Part shown: positions 1-7,045 of the stretch, piece by piece | Numbering within the stretch: position 1 is the first letter of the stretch | Layout of the letters: the number at the start of each line of letters is the position of its first letter | The notes under the pieces: generated by a model | Seen by the model: only the letters and a program-made list of their open reading frames with translations | Database searches by the model: none | What the model was told of the DNA's origin: nothing | Program-made: the position numbers and the translations under genes | Assembly: GCA_016211245.1 (NCBI GenBank) | Contig: JACQSQ010000046.1 | Span: 1-16,838, forward strand | Direction: 5' to 3' | Length of the DNA stretch: 16,838 nt | Source: Candidatus Woesearchaeota archaeon | GTDB lineage: Archaea > Nanobdellota > Nanobdellia > Woesearchaeales > GW2011-AR4

Positions 1-1
1 C

Positions 2-1603
2 GGCAACTTCGGCCAAATAAAACTCTGCACAGATTATTCTGCGTCATTCACAGGAGGCAATCTCAAATGCACATCAGCCTGCCAGCTCAACACAAGCGGC
101 TGCACAGAAAAGCCCAAATGCGGAAACAATGTTATTGATGCGGGAGAAAGCTGCGACTTGAGCAATCTAGGACCCTTGACAGGAAAATGTAATGACTACA
201 GCATGGACTTTAACGACGGCAATTTGAAATGCACAAGCTGCAAGCTTGACACAAATGAATGCAAAAAATCCCCGACTTGCGGAAACGGGAAGCTCGACAC
301 AGGAGAAACATGCGACGGCAGCAATTTCGGGAACATTACAGATTTGAGTTGCACTAATTATAAAAACACGTTCAACAGCGGAACATTGACATGCAAGAAC
401 TGCAGGGTAAGCACTGACAAGTGCAATTCAAACGCAACTACAGCCCCGCCAATAACCTGCAGGGACAGGGGCACGTGCAGGATAAACGAATTATGCACAG
501 ACAACTCCGACTGCGAAAGCAGATACTGCAGCCTAGGCAAATGCAGCGAGCCAACATGCAACGATAATTTCAAGAACCAAGAAGAGTCTGATGTCGACTG
601 CGGAGGGGCGTGCAGCAGCAAATGCGGCAACGGCAAATCCTGCAGATTCAACAGCGATTGCAGCAACGGATACTGCAGCCTAGGCAAATGCAGCAGCGCG
701 GAGACATGCTCTGACGGAAAATTAAGCCCGTCAGAAGCTGATGTAGATTGCGGAGGCCCATGCCCTCTAAGATGCTCCGAGGGCAATAGCTGCATACTGG
801 ATGAGGACTGTGATGACGGGCTTCAATGCGCTTCTGACAAATGTACGAAGATATCAACTGCAGAGCCGGTTTCAGACTCTGACGGCGATGGAATGCCTGA
901 CGATTGGGAGCTGCAGAACGGTCTGGACCCTTCAAATCCTGGCGATGCAGGCGAGGACTTAGACAATGACGGATTAACGAACAAGGAAGAGTACGAAACA
1001 CAAAATACCTACAGCATTGGAACAGACCCGAACAATGCGGACACAGACAATGATGGATATTCCGACAAGGAAGAGATAGAGAATGATACAGATCCCACCA
1101 ATCCCGAGGACTTTCCAAAATCAAATCTGACAAAGATAATCTTGTTCATAGTGGGGGCAGTAGTCCTGTTGGGAGGATTCGGCTACCTGGCTTATGTTGC
1201 AGTCGAGAAGAAAAAGGAGTCTGAATTTGCAGCATGGAGGCAGACTCCAAAAAGAACAATGACTCCACAGCAGAAACCAGTGCCAAGACAGCCAATTTTC
1301 ATGCAAAAGCAGCAGCAAAGAGCCGAGGTCAATCCAAATGCCAAGGCGATTGAAGACATAAAAAATATTGAAAGGAAAAAGCTATTTGAGTCATTTGGTG
1401 GGAAGCAAGCGGAAAAGCCGCTCAAGCCGGAAAATGCCAAGGCTGAAAAAGAAATCAAAACAGAAGAAAAACCAAAAGAAGGAAAGCAAAGGTCAAGACG
1501 AAAACCGCAGCAAAAAAAACCGAAAGAAGATGTCTTCTTGAGGCTCAAAACAATTGCCCAGGAATCAAAAAAGAAATCAGGTAAAAAAAATGCGCCAAAA
1601 TGA
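2..1603 (+). CDS. Cys-rich repeat, membrane-anchored surface protein (5' truncated by window)
   Basis: The frame is open from the first bases, so the start lies upstream and 533 residues are visible. I reject the internal TTG at 158 as the start because the same repeat pattern continues before it. Residues 1-145 carry about three disulfide repeats of roughly 50 residues (CGNG.LDTGE.CDGSNFG type), resembling the Myxococcus-type Cys-rich repeat. Residues about 150-285 hold two repeats built on ESDVDCGG-x-C and SDCxxGxC. Residues 292-375 contain three Asp-rich calcium-type motifs (DSDGDGMPDD, DLDNDG, DTDNDG), like thrombospondin type 3 repeats. One transmembrane helix spans about 379-402, followed by a Lys/Glu/Gln-rich tail of about 130 residues that should be cytoplasmic. 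The likely role is an adhesin or scaffold at the cell surface. The stop overlaps the next start (ATGA), so it leads or belongs to the pilin-like operon. The architecture is clear; the function is inferred. Confidence 0.85.
   Translation, partial: GNFGQIKLCTDYSASFTGGNLKCTSACQLNTSGCTEKPKCGNNVIDAGESCDLSNLGPLTGKCNDYSMDFNDGNLKCTSCKLDTNECKKSPTCGNGKLDTGETCDGSNFGNITDLSCTNYKNTFNSGTLTCKNCRVSTDKCNSNATTAPPITCRDRGTCRINELCTDNSDCESRYCSLGKCSEPTCNDNFKNQEESDVDCGGACSSKCGNGKSCRFNSDCSNGYCSLGKCSSAETCSDGKLSPSEADVDCGGPCPLRCSEGNSCILDEDCDDGLQCASDKCTKISTAEPVSDSDGDGMPDDWELQNGLDPSNPGDAGEDLDNDGLTNKEEYETQNTYSIGTDPNNADTDNDGYSDKEEIENDTDPTNPEDFPKSNLTKIILFIVGAVVLLGGFGYLAYVAVEKKKESEFAAWRQTPKRTMTPQQKPVPRQPIFMQKQQQRAEVNPNAKAIEDIKNIERKKLFESFGGKQAEKPLKPENAKAEKEIKTEEKPKEGKQRSRRKPQQKKPKEDVFLRLKTIAQESKKKSGKKNAPK
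522..694 (+). repeat. 26-bp direct DNA repeat inside the Cys-rich gene
   Basis: The 26-bp sequence starting GATACTGCAGCCTAGG is identical at 522-547 and 669-694, a period of 147 bp or 49 codons. It encodes YCSLGKCS in both copies and marks the duplicated DVDCGG-type protein repeat. Identity at the DNA level suggests recent repeat expansion or gene conversion. Confidence 0.85.
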
Positions 1604-2088
1604 AGAAAACATCACAGCTCTACGGGCAGATATTTATTTACGCTCTTACATTGATATTGATTTCTGTAGTGCTCATCTATGGCTATAGCGCTATAAAGAA
1701 TTTCAGGCAGAAAACTGACGATATAGTTGCAATAAAACTTGAAAAAGACCTAAAAAACTCCATACAAAGCATAACAAATGATTACGGCTCAGTTTCCAAA
1801 AAAGAGTTCCAGTTGAGCGGCGACATAACACAAGCATGTTTTGCCGACTTTGAAATTGCTGACAAGTCCAGCCCAGTAAGCAGCGTGTCATTAAACAAGC
1901 TGGTGATTAACAGCATAAGGGATTCTGACAAAAATGTTTTTTTGCTCGGAGATGGCCTGAAAAGCTCATTCTTTGCCGGCAGGATATCCGTAGATAATGA
2001 CGTGCTCTGCATAAGAACAACAGGAAACAGGATAACATTGAGGATGGAGGGCAAAGGAGATTATGCATATCTGAGCCGATGGGAATAA
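1600..2088 (+). CDS. Pilin-like single-pass membrane protein, 162 aa
   Basis: It begins inside the stop of the preceding gene (ATGA at 1600-1603), so the two are probably translationally coupled. The N-terminus is short and basic and is followed by an uncharged helix at about residues 8-30 (GQIFIYALTLILISVV). The remaining 130 residues look like an extracytoplasmic domain of mixed beta character with two cysteines. This is the layout of archaeal class III signal proteins, although the processing site here (LYG before Q) is less typical than in its neighbours. I do not recognise a named family. It is best read as one subunit of the pilin-like set that continues downstream. Confidence 0.8.
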   Translation: MKKTSQLYGQIFIYALTLILISVVLIYGYSAIKNFRQKTDDIVAIKLEKDLKNSIQSITNDYGSVSKKEFQLSGDITQACFADFEIADKSSPVSSVSLNKLVINSIRDSDKNVFLLGDGLKSSFFAGRISVDNDVLCIRTTGNRITLRMEGKGDYAYLSRWE

Positions 2089-2089
2089 A

Positions 2090-3118
2090 ATGAAAGCCAA
2101 AAAGGCATTCGAAATACAGTTCAACTGGATATTCGTGCTTATTGCCGGAGCCGCCATCCTGATATTTTTCACTTCCATAATAATCAAGCAAAAAAGCATT
2201 ACACAGTCCTCTACAAATATAGAAGTGCTAAAGCAGATAGAAAGCATAATATCCGGAGCAAGCGCAAGCACGGACACTATTGTGCCTTTAGACATGCCGG
2301 ATTTTGAGATAAAAATAAGCTGCAACAAGGTTTCCATTGGATCTTCAGCGAGCCAATACCAAAACCTGATATTATTTTCCCCTTCCCTAATAAAAGGCAG
2401 CAGGGTAATCACCCAAACACTGGCTTTTAGCGAGCCCTACAAGTCCTCAAACCTACTTTTTGTCACAAGCACGCGAGTGAAGTATGTTTTGATAGGCGGC
2501 GACCTGATGAAGGAAATAAACAAGACACTTCCGGCAGAATCAGGCAAAGAGGCTTACGCACTCTACGAACCTTCCAAAATCTTAAACGCAAACAATTACA
2601 ACGTCAAACTCGTGTTCTTCAACACGAATTTTCCTTCAAGCGTTCCAAGCTCATTTGAAAAAATGCCTGATTCGGACGTTTCCGCAATCAAAATAACAGG
2701 CAATGCGGAAAAAGGCGAAATAGGCGAAATAGAATTTTACGAAAAGAAAAAAGAGCAATTCTCTTTGGCCGGTAAATCAGCCTATATTGGAAAATCCTCG
2801 CTTATAGCGGCTATTTACGCCGGCACTATCGGGCTTTACGAATGCGGCATGAAAAACGCGCTTTCAAGGCACAGCCTGGTGGCGCAAGTCCACAAGGGCA
2901 AGACAGAGCAGCTGGAAAAGGATGCCAAAAGAGCGGAATGCAAGAACATCTATACAAACTCAATCAAAATAATTGACAGCCTTGGCAAGACATCCTCAAA
3001 GATAGCAGAATCGCAAAAAATAGCAATAAATGACATCAGCAGCCTCTCGGCAGACGCAAAATCGCTTGCTATACAGAACAAAGAGCTGCAAAAATTTTCG
3101 TGCCCATTAATTTATTAA
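2090..3118 (+). CDS. Pilin-like membrane protein with large outer domain, 342 aa
   Basis: It starts one base after the previous stop. The N-terminus MKAKKAFEIQFNWIFVLIAG shows a KKA-FE class III-type site followed by a hydrophobic helix to about residue 27. The position of Glu just after the predicted cleavage point is typical of type IV pilin-like proteins. The outer region of about 310 residues is larger than in its neighbours, has five cysteines (one near residue 80, four in the C-terminal half), and ends in a Lys/Ala/Ser-rich, probably helical stretch (about 265-335). I cannot assign a known domain. Its place between smaller pilin-like genes suggests a major structural or adhesive partner. 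Confidence 0.8.
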   Translation: MKAKKAFEIQFNWIFVLIAGAAILIFFTSIIIKQKSITQSSTNIEVLKQIESIISGASASTDTIVPLDMPDFEIKISCNKVSIGSSASQYQNLILFSPSLIKGSRVITQTLAFSEPYKSSNLLFVTSTRVKYVLIGGDLMKEINKTLPAESGKEAYALYEPSKILNANNYNVKLVFFNTNFPSSVPSSFEKMPDSDVSAIKITGNAEKGEIGEIEFYEKKKEQFSLAGKSAYIGKSSLIAAIYAGTIGLYECGMKNALSRHSLVAQVHKGKTEQLEKDAKRAECKNIYTNSIKIIDSLGKTSSKIAESQKIAINDISSLSADAKSLAIQNKELQKFSCPLIY

Positions 3119-3130
3119 AACTTTACCAAA

Positions 3131-3616
3131 ATGCGCAGGAAAGCCCAGCTTCAGACATTCGAGACGATTGCAGTGATATTCATATTCTTTATCCTGGTGG
3201 GGATAGGGGCAATTTTTTACGCTAGAATACAAAAAAGCAACATCGGCATTACGAAGTACGAATATTCACAATCAAAGTCCGTCATTATTGCCCAAAGAGT
3301 AATGTTCATGCCAGAGCTGCAGTGCAGCGAAGATAAGATATCGAGGGAGAACTGCATAGACGCATTAAAGATTGACGCGGCAAAAAAAATAATGGGGTCA
3401 AACCAGATATACTATTATGACTTATTGGAATTTAGCGAGATAAACATCACCCAGATTTACCCCAGCTCGTCAGTGCCAAAGCCAACTACGGTCTACTCAA
3501 GAAAGCTGGAGAAGCCGGGCAGCAGCTTTCTGACTTACGTGCCCATATCGATTTACAACTCCACAACAAGAATATACGGATTTGGGGTTTTAAGCATAGA
3601 AACTCAAGCAAAATGA
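3131..3616 (+). CDS. Pilin-like membrane protein, 161 aa
   Basis: The start at 3131 follows the previous stop by 12 bases. Residues 1-5 are basic (MRRKA), followed by QLQTFETIAVIFIFFILVGI, a class III-type signal with Glu in the early helix. The membrane helix covers about residues 10-30. The outer domain has two cysteines about 12 residues apart (near 59 and 71) and ends in a beta-like segment. The gene overlaps the next one by 4 bp. No named family is recognised; the neighbourhood and N-terminus support a minor pilin-like role. Confidence 0.8.
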   Translation: MRRKAQLQTFETIAVIFIFFILVGIGAIFYARIQKSNIGITKYEYSQSKSVIIAQRVMFMPELQCSEDKISRENCIDALKIDAAKKIMGSNQIYYYDLLEFSEINITQIYPSSSVPKPTTVYSRKLEKPGSSFLTYVPISIYNSTTRIYGFGVLSIETQAK

Positions 3617-4104
3617 AATATATCAAAATTAAGAGGGCACAGATGGAGATAATAGGGCTTGCTGTAATAGTGGTTATAATACTAATCTCCACAGTCATAG
3701 CTGTGAGGTTTCTGGTTTTTAAAAAGCCCGACAACACACGAGCGGGATTTGTAAGCGCAGAGCTTGCGAGCAATACAATCCACACTTTTCTGGAGACAAC
3801 TGCCGCAGACTGCAAAAAGGCAAAGATGGAGGAGCTGATACAGGACTGCGCACAAGGCGTTGAGAGGATATGCAACAACGGCAAAGGGGCGTGCGATTTT
3901 GTCAAGAGCGCTGCAACTGAGATATTCTCAAAAACATTCGGCCAATGGAAAACCAAATACAAGTTCAGCGTTTTTATAGACCCAAACGCGCCATTTTTCA
4001 CGCTTGAATCTCAATGCACAGAGGAGCAGGAGAAAGAATCCGAGACTTTCTTCGTGCCGGTTACATCAGCCACAGTCTCGGTAAAGCTGGATATATGTAA
4101 ATAA
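3613..4104 (+). CDS. Pilin-like membrane protein with Cys-rich outer domain, 163 aa
   Basis: It starts in an ATGA overlap with the preceding gene. The N-terminus reads KIKRAQMEIIGLAVIVVIIL: an RAQ-type processing site, Glu at position +2 or +3, then a helix to about residue 35. The outer part (about 40-163) has six cysteines, including DCKKAK, QDC, ICNNGKGAC and the C-terminal DICK. It is the last gene of the first block; a 458-bp non-coding stretch follows. The family name is unknown to me and the role is inferred from context. Confidence 0.8.
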   Translation: MKYIKIKRAQMEIIGLAVIVVIILISTVIAVRFLVFKKPDNTRAGFVSAELASNTIHTFLETTAADCKKAKMEELIQDCAQGVERICNNGKGACDFVKSAATEIFSKTFGQWKTKYKFSVFIDPNAPFFTLESQCTEEQEKESETFFVPVTSATVSVKLDICK

Positions 4105-4264
4105 ATAAGTCATACAGTACAAATACACTTTACAAATTTAATAATATTCAATAATGAATTAAATTGAAAAATATGAGACTTATGCGTTCAACATGAAATA
4201 ATATGGTATAAACTAATAATTACGAGACTCATGCAATCGCTTACGCTTTTAATGGGTACCCTTC

Positions 4265-4284
4265 ATAAAGCAGTGGTGCTTTAT
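4265..4284. other. Hairpin 1: 8-bp stem, 4-nt loop
   Basis: ATAAAGCA (4265-4272) pairs perfectly with TGCTTTAT (4277-4284) around loop GTGG. It is the first of three hairpins in this gap. Confidence 0.6.
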
Positions 4285-4324
4285 TGTTAGGAAATATAGC
4301 AAAACATAAGTTGCGGGTTACCTG

Positions 4325-4367
4325 TCAAAAACCGCCACAATTTATAATTAATCTTGGCGGTTTTTGA
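4325..4367. terminator. Hairpin 2: 13-bp perfect inverted repeat, possible bidirectional terminator
   Basis: TCAAAAACCGCCA (4325-4337) and TGGCGGTTTTTGA (4355-4367) are perfect reverse complements separated by 17 nt. The A-tract, GC core and T-tract layout is that of a bidirectional intrinsic terminator. Archaeal termination mainly needs the T-tract, so the role is uncertain, and the long loop is not typical. Confidence 0.55.
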
Positions 4368-4373
4368 GAATGC

Positions 4374-4394
4374 TCGGAAATCTCTGATTTCCGA
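4374..4394. other. Hairpin 3: 9-bp stem, 3-nt loop
   Basis: TCGGAAATC (4374-4382) pairs perfectly with GATTTCCGA (4386-4394) around loop TCT. It starts only 6 nt after hairpin 2, so the two may fold as one structured element. Confidence 0.6.
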
Positions 4395-4514
4395 CATATC
4401 ATCATGCTTACTTTATCATAGGTCGCCAAATAATTATAAAATTAGTCAATGTTAATGTAATTAAAATTGTTCTAATAATTGGACACTTAGCAACTTTACT
4501 TAATAAAATCCAAA

Positions 4515-4556
4515 TATTTAAATATAACTTGCTTCAATATCCTAGCTAAAAGAGGT
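4515..4556 (+). promoter_or_regulatory. TATA box and Shine-Dalgarno site for the 4563 gene
   Basis: TATTTAAATATA at 4515-4526 is a good archaeal TATA box. A start about 25 bp further on would give a short leader that contains GAGGT at 4552-4556, 6 nt before the ATG. This gene therefore looks led and SD-dependent, unlike most promoters in the window. Confidence 0.6.
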
Positions 4557-4562
4557 ACACAA

Positions 4563-4841
4563 ATGAAAAGAAAAGCACAGAGCATTTCCATCAACACAAT
4601 CATAATAGCAGCAATAGGGTTGGCTGTTCTAGTTGTATTGTTTGCGATATTCACAGGAAGGCTCGGTAAATTCACGCTTGGGGTCGAGAAGACAGATACC
4701 TGCGACCAGAAATGCTTAAGCCTGAACATGGACACTGCTCTTGCTCCGCAATCAGACGCCAAAACCTGCCCCCAGGGTCAGTATGTCGCGGGCTCCTACA
4801 GCGACGGGAAATACGGATGCTGCTGCGTGCCTAAAAGCTAA
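4563..4841 (+). CDS. Small six-cysteine membrane-tethered protein, paralog A, 92 aa
   Basis: The start is set by GAGGT 6 nt upstream. The N-terminus MKRKAQSISINTIIIAAIGL is a class III-type signal (RKA before Q) with a single helix to about residue 30, then a TGR linker. The outer domain of about 50 residues has exactly six cysteines: C47, C51, C69 and the run C86-C88. Three disulfides are possible. The next gene encodes a close paralog whose first 48 shared coding bases are identical, so the pair arose by tandem duplication. Two more distant relatives lie at 7966 and 8228. The function is unknown; candidates are a pilin-like minor subunit with a disulfide head or a tethered toxin-like mini-domain. 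Confidence 0.85.
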   Translation: MKRKAQSISINTIIIAAIGLAVLVVLFAIFTGRLGKFTLGVEKTDTCDQKCLSLNMDTALAPQSDAKTCPQGQYVAGSYSDGKYGCCCVPKS

Positions 4842-4908
4842 GTTGATATTCTATGCATAAAAAAGCACAGAGCATTTCCATCAACACAATCATAATAGCA
4901 GCAATAGG
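4571..4908 (+). repeat. 48-bp identical repeat in tandem paralogs
   Basis: The 48 bases beginning AAAAGCACAGAGCATTTCCA are identical at 4571-4618 and 4861-4908 and encode the same signal and helix start. Identity drops sharply just after, and the Cys-domain halves barely align. Confidence 0.9.
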
Positions 4909-5128
4909 ACTAGCAGTTCTAATTGTTTTGTTTGTTGTTTTTACCGGCAGGTTTGGCAAGTTTGGAGAGGGGGTAAAGGAAAGCTCCCTTACATGCGACA
5001 AAGGCTGCAGAGCTGTTGGATATACGCAAGGCTATTCAAGAAGAGGAACGTGCGGAAGCGGAGAAACCTCAATACCAGGAAGATTTGAGGATTTCAAGGA
5101 AGGGGAAACTACCTGCTGCTGCTCCTAA
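4853..5128 (+). CDS. Small six-cysteine membrane-tethered protein, paralog B, 91 aa
   Basis: It lies 11 bp after paralog A with no clear SD of its own. Residues 4-20 (KAQSISINTIIIAAIGL) are identical to paralog A; the helix runs to about residue 30, followed by TGRFGKF. The outer domain again has six cysteines: C48, C52, C67 and C88-C90, the last three almost at the C-terminus. Spacing between cysteines differs from paralog A, and the intervening residues are mostly changed while the export part is conserved. That contrast suggests relaxed or diversifying selection on the exposed part. Confidence 0.85.
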   Translation: MHKKAQSISINTIIIAAIGLAVLIVLFVVFTGRFGKFGEGVKESSLTCDKGCRAVGYTQGYSRRGTCGSGETSIPGRFEDFKEGETTCCCS

Positions 5129-5135
5129 TACAAAT

Positions 5136-5144
5136 ATTTATATA
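5136..5144 (+). promoter_or_regulatory. TATA box for the 52-aa gene
   Basis: ATTTATATA at 5136-5144 starts 32 bp before the ATG at 5168, so the transcript would be leaderless or nearly so. This is an internal promoter in the second block. Confidence 0.55.
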
Positions 5145-5167
5145 GGTGGTTTTTAAGGAATTCTTAA

Positions 5168-5326
5168 ATGGCAAGAAAACTTAATTCTATTTTTTTAGGC
5201 AAAAAAGGCGAGGAAGAGATTCCGACAACAAGGCACGTTGCTTATTGGATACTCATTTTTGCATGCGTTATTATAATGTGGCTTATTGTCAATGGAATTA
5301 TAAACAAAATACTTACACTTTATTAA
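5168..5326 (+). CDS. Single-pass membrane microprotein, 52 aa
   Basis: The start ATG follows a TATA box at the leaderless distance. The product reads MARKLNSIFLGKKGEEEIPT at its N-terminus, then one strong helix at about residues 24-46 (HVAYWILIFACVIIMWLIVN) and a short tail. The GKKGEEE segment resembles a class III processing site with acidic residues after it, but lies farther from the helix than in the neighbouring genes, so it may not be cleaved. Its stop precedes the next ATG by 2 bp. It could be a small assembly factor or a minor subunit; I do not recognise the family. Confidence 0.7.
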   Translation: MARKLNSIFLGKKGEEEIPTTRHVAYWILIFACVIIMWLIVNGIINKILTLY

Positions 5327-5328
5327 AA

Positions 5329-6075
5329 ATGCTCAAATACAAAAAAGGAGGCATGGGGGTTATAGCATCAGTCATCCTGATTGTCGTAGTTTTTTTCTTT
5401 TTCGGTCCTTTTGTAAAGGATTTGGGAGCTATCATGCTTCAGGGAGGAGAAAAATCTAAATGCTCTTTGTCGCTTATCTTGGGAACAGAGTCAAAATGCC
5501 CGCCCAAGCAAATTATCATATTAAGAGACAAAGTGGAAGCTGATGGCAAAAAATACCTTGACAAGGGAGAATATGACACACAAACAATGGCAAAGGAGGC
5601 TTTAGCCAAGCTTCTTGTGGAATGCAAGCAAAGCAGCTCATCCTTCAGCAGGGAAAATCTAGTGTTTGATGAAGTAGTTTGCTATGAGTGCTTCAAAGTG
5701 AGAGTAAGCCAAGAGGCAGGAACTCTTTCAGATTTAACTCCATACCTAAGAGATGCAAAACCTAAGGGAATAAATATTGATAAGACTTATCTTAATATTT
5801 TGACAAGAGATCCTGAGCATTTAAGAGCTTATATGGAATTCGGCATGGCCAAAGGGCTTTCACCTTCCGCAACTACATTTACCTTCAAACCAGGCCAAGA
5901 TTATACTATATTCTTTATGGGAATAAAGCAGGGAGAAGCAACCAATATATTTAATTCCATAAAAGATGTGGTTACAGTTGACTTTCTAAGCTTTGTGAGG
6001 GGAAATGATGCTTATTTCACCTATGTCGCAGAGTCAGACAAAATAAGCCAGATATGCAACAGGAAAGTAAACTAA
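5329..6075 (+). CDS. Pilin-like membrane protein with CxxC outer domain, 248 aa
   Basis: I start at 5329 rather than 5245 because MLKYKKGGMGVIASVILIVV gives a proper class III signal (KKG) directly after the previous stop; the longer form would overlap the 52-aa gene. The helix spans about 9-30. The outer domain has C45, C57, C99, then C118-x2-C121 (VCYEC), and C243. Residues 135-140 (DLTPYL) and 152-160 (KTYLNILTR) match similarly placed motifs in the next gene, so the two are divergent paralogs. The function is unknown; a surface structural role is inferred from context. Confidence 0.85.
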   Translation: MLKYKKGGMGVIASVILIVVVFFFFGPFVKDLGAIMLQGGEKSKCSLSLILGTESKCPPKQIIILRDKVEADGKKYLDKGEYDTQTMAKEALAKLLVECKQSSSSFSRENLVFDEVVCYECFKVRVSQEAGTLSDLTPYLRDAKPKGINIDKTYLNILTRDPEHLRAYMEFGMAKGLSPSATTFTFKPGQDYTIFFMGIKQGEATNIFNSIKDVVTVDFLSFVRGNDAYFTYVAESDKISQICNRKVN

Positions 6076-6076
6076 A

Positions 6077-7009
6077 ATGGGGAAAAGAGCTTGCAACAGA
6101 AAAGCAAATATGGGCTTTAGATTTTTAGTTGTTCTAGTAATAACTATGGTTTTTGTGCTGATTTACACATTGTGGCTTAAAGATTACAGGATATTTGGAA
6201 ACAATCTTTCTGATTACCTGATATGCAAGAACAGCAATTTGGAAAGTGCAAAGCTGAAATTAAAAGCACCCCTCCCAAAGCCTTTTAGCAACGAAGTATT
6301 GGATGAAAGAAAAGGCAACAGGTGCAAGACAGAATACGTAACCGTGGCAGAAAGTAAAGAACTTGAAATCATTTCAAAAAAAATGGCGCAATGCTGGGAC
6401 ATGTATCTAGAAGGAAAGGAAAGAATATTTGAAACCGAAGACAACAATTATTGCGCTGTTTGCTCCGTATTGGAGTTTGAGGATAAGAAGCAATTAACTG
6501 GACTGACGGACTATTTAATCAGGCAGCCTGCCCAGAACCAGCAGGGAAAAACATATTTTCAATACCTGACAAGGGTTAAATTCGATAAGGATGTGCAGAC
6601 AGAATTGGAAAATCCCCAATTGAAAGACTTAGACAGGTTGGATACTTCAAGGCCTTTGGCGGTTATATTTACTATGGAAAAAAATGCATATCCCGGAAGC
6701 TGGACAGGATACAGCAGCTTGAGAACAGGGACAATATCTGGACTAGCTGGCGGTGTTGTAAGTGGTTTGTTTGTTGTTGGAGTTGGAACTTGCAGTGGGC
6801 TTACGCTTGGCCTATGCGGAGGATTAATAATATTAACAACAACTTTAGGGGCTGGTCAATTTGGAACAATGGGCTATGCAATAGGCTCTACCTATAATCC
6901 AGACACAGACACAAAAGTGGTGTTATGGCCGTACAACAACCAAGACCTGCAAAAGCTTGATTGCACGATGCTTGAAGGCAAGGACTCGCTTGAAATCAAG
7001 AAATTTTAG
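6077..7009 (+). CDS. Membrane-anchored CxxC protein with Gly-rich C-terminal hairpin, 310 aa
   Basis: It begins one base after the previous stop. A basic N-terminus (MGKRACNRKANMGFR) leads into a helix at about 14-34. The outer domain shares C106-W, C126-x2-C129 (YCAVCS), GLTDYL (142-147) and KTYFQYLTR (158-166) with the preceding protein. In addition it has a strongly Gly-rich hydrophobic segment at about 216-271, with GLAGGVVSGLFVVGVG and a second half ending GTMGYAIG, long enough for two membrane-spanning or membrane-inserting helices. It ends in TAG. It may be a duplicate of the 5329 gene that gained a membrane-active hairpin. Confidence 0.85.
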   Translation: MGKRACNRKANMGFRFLVVLVITMVFVLIYTLWLKDYRIFGNNLSDYLICKNSNLESAKLKLKAPLPKPFSNEVLDERKGNRCKTEYVTVAESKELEIISKKMAQCWDMYLEGKERIFETEDNNYCAVCSVLEFEDKKQLTGLTDYLIRQPAQNQQGKTYFQYLTRVKFDKDVQTELENPQLKDLDRLDTSRPLAVIFTMEKNAYPGSWTGYSSLRTGTISGLAGGVVSGLFVVGVGTCSGLTLGLCGGLIILTTTLGAGQFGTMGYAIGSTYNPDTDTKVVLWPYNNQDLQKLDCTMLEGKDSLEIKKF

Positions 7010-7014
7010 GAAAG

Positions 7015-7024
7015 TTTTTATAAT
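7015..7024 (+). promoter_or_regulatory. Possible TATA box for the 53-aa gene
   Basis: TTTTTATAAT at 7015-7024 starts 31 bp before the ATG at 7046, the same leaderless spacing as other promoters here. It is weaker in sequence than the others. Confidence 0.4.
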
Positions 7025-7045
7025 GCCCAAGACAAAAATAAGCAA

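Larger units (their letters stand above)
4105..4562. other. AT-rich non-coding gap with three hairpins
   Basis: No convincing reading frame, tRNA or rRNA is seen on either strand. The stretch holds a near-perfect direct repeat (GAGACTTATGC at 4175-4185, GAGACTCATGC at 4224-4234), the palindrome GGGTACCC (4254-4261), three tandem hairpins between 4265 and 4394, and the promoter of the next gene at its 3' end. The hairpins could terminate transcription from one or both sides, or form part of a small RNA or a mobile-element remnant. Confidence 0.6.

Noticed and set aside
358..1133. Long minus-strand frames opposite the Cys-rich gene
   Set aside because: They are shadows of the repeat coding sequence; their Leu/His/Pro-rich products mirror the Cys/Gly/Asn codons of the real gene.
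158..1603. TTG at 158 as the start of the Cys-rich gene
   Set aside because: The frame is open to base 2 and the sequence before 158 encodes the same disulfide repeat, so the gene extends beyond the window.
5245..5328. Longer N-terminus for the 248-aa protein
   Set aside because: It would overlap the well-supported 52-aa gene and bury the KKG signal 28 residues from the N-terminus.
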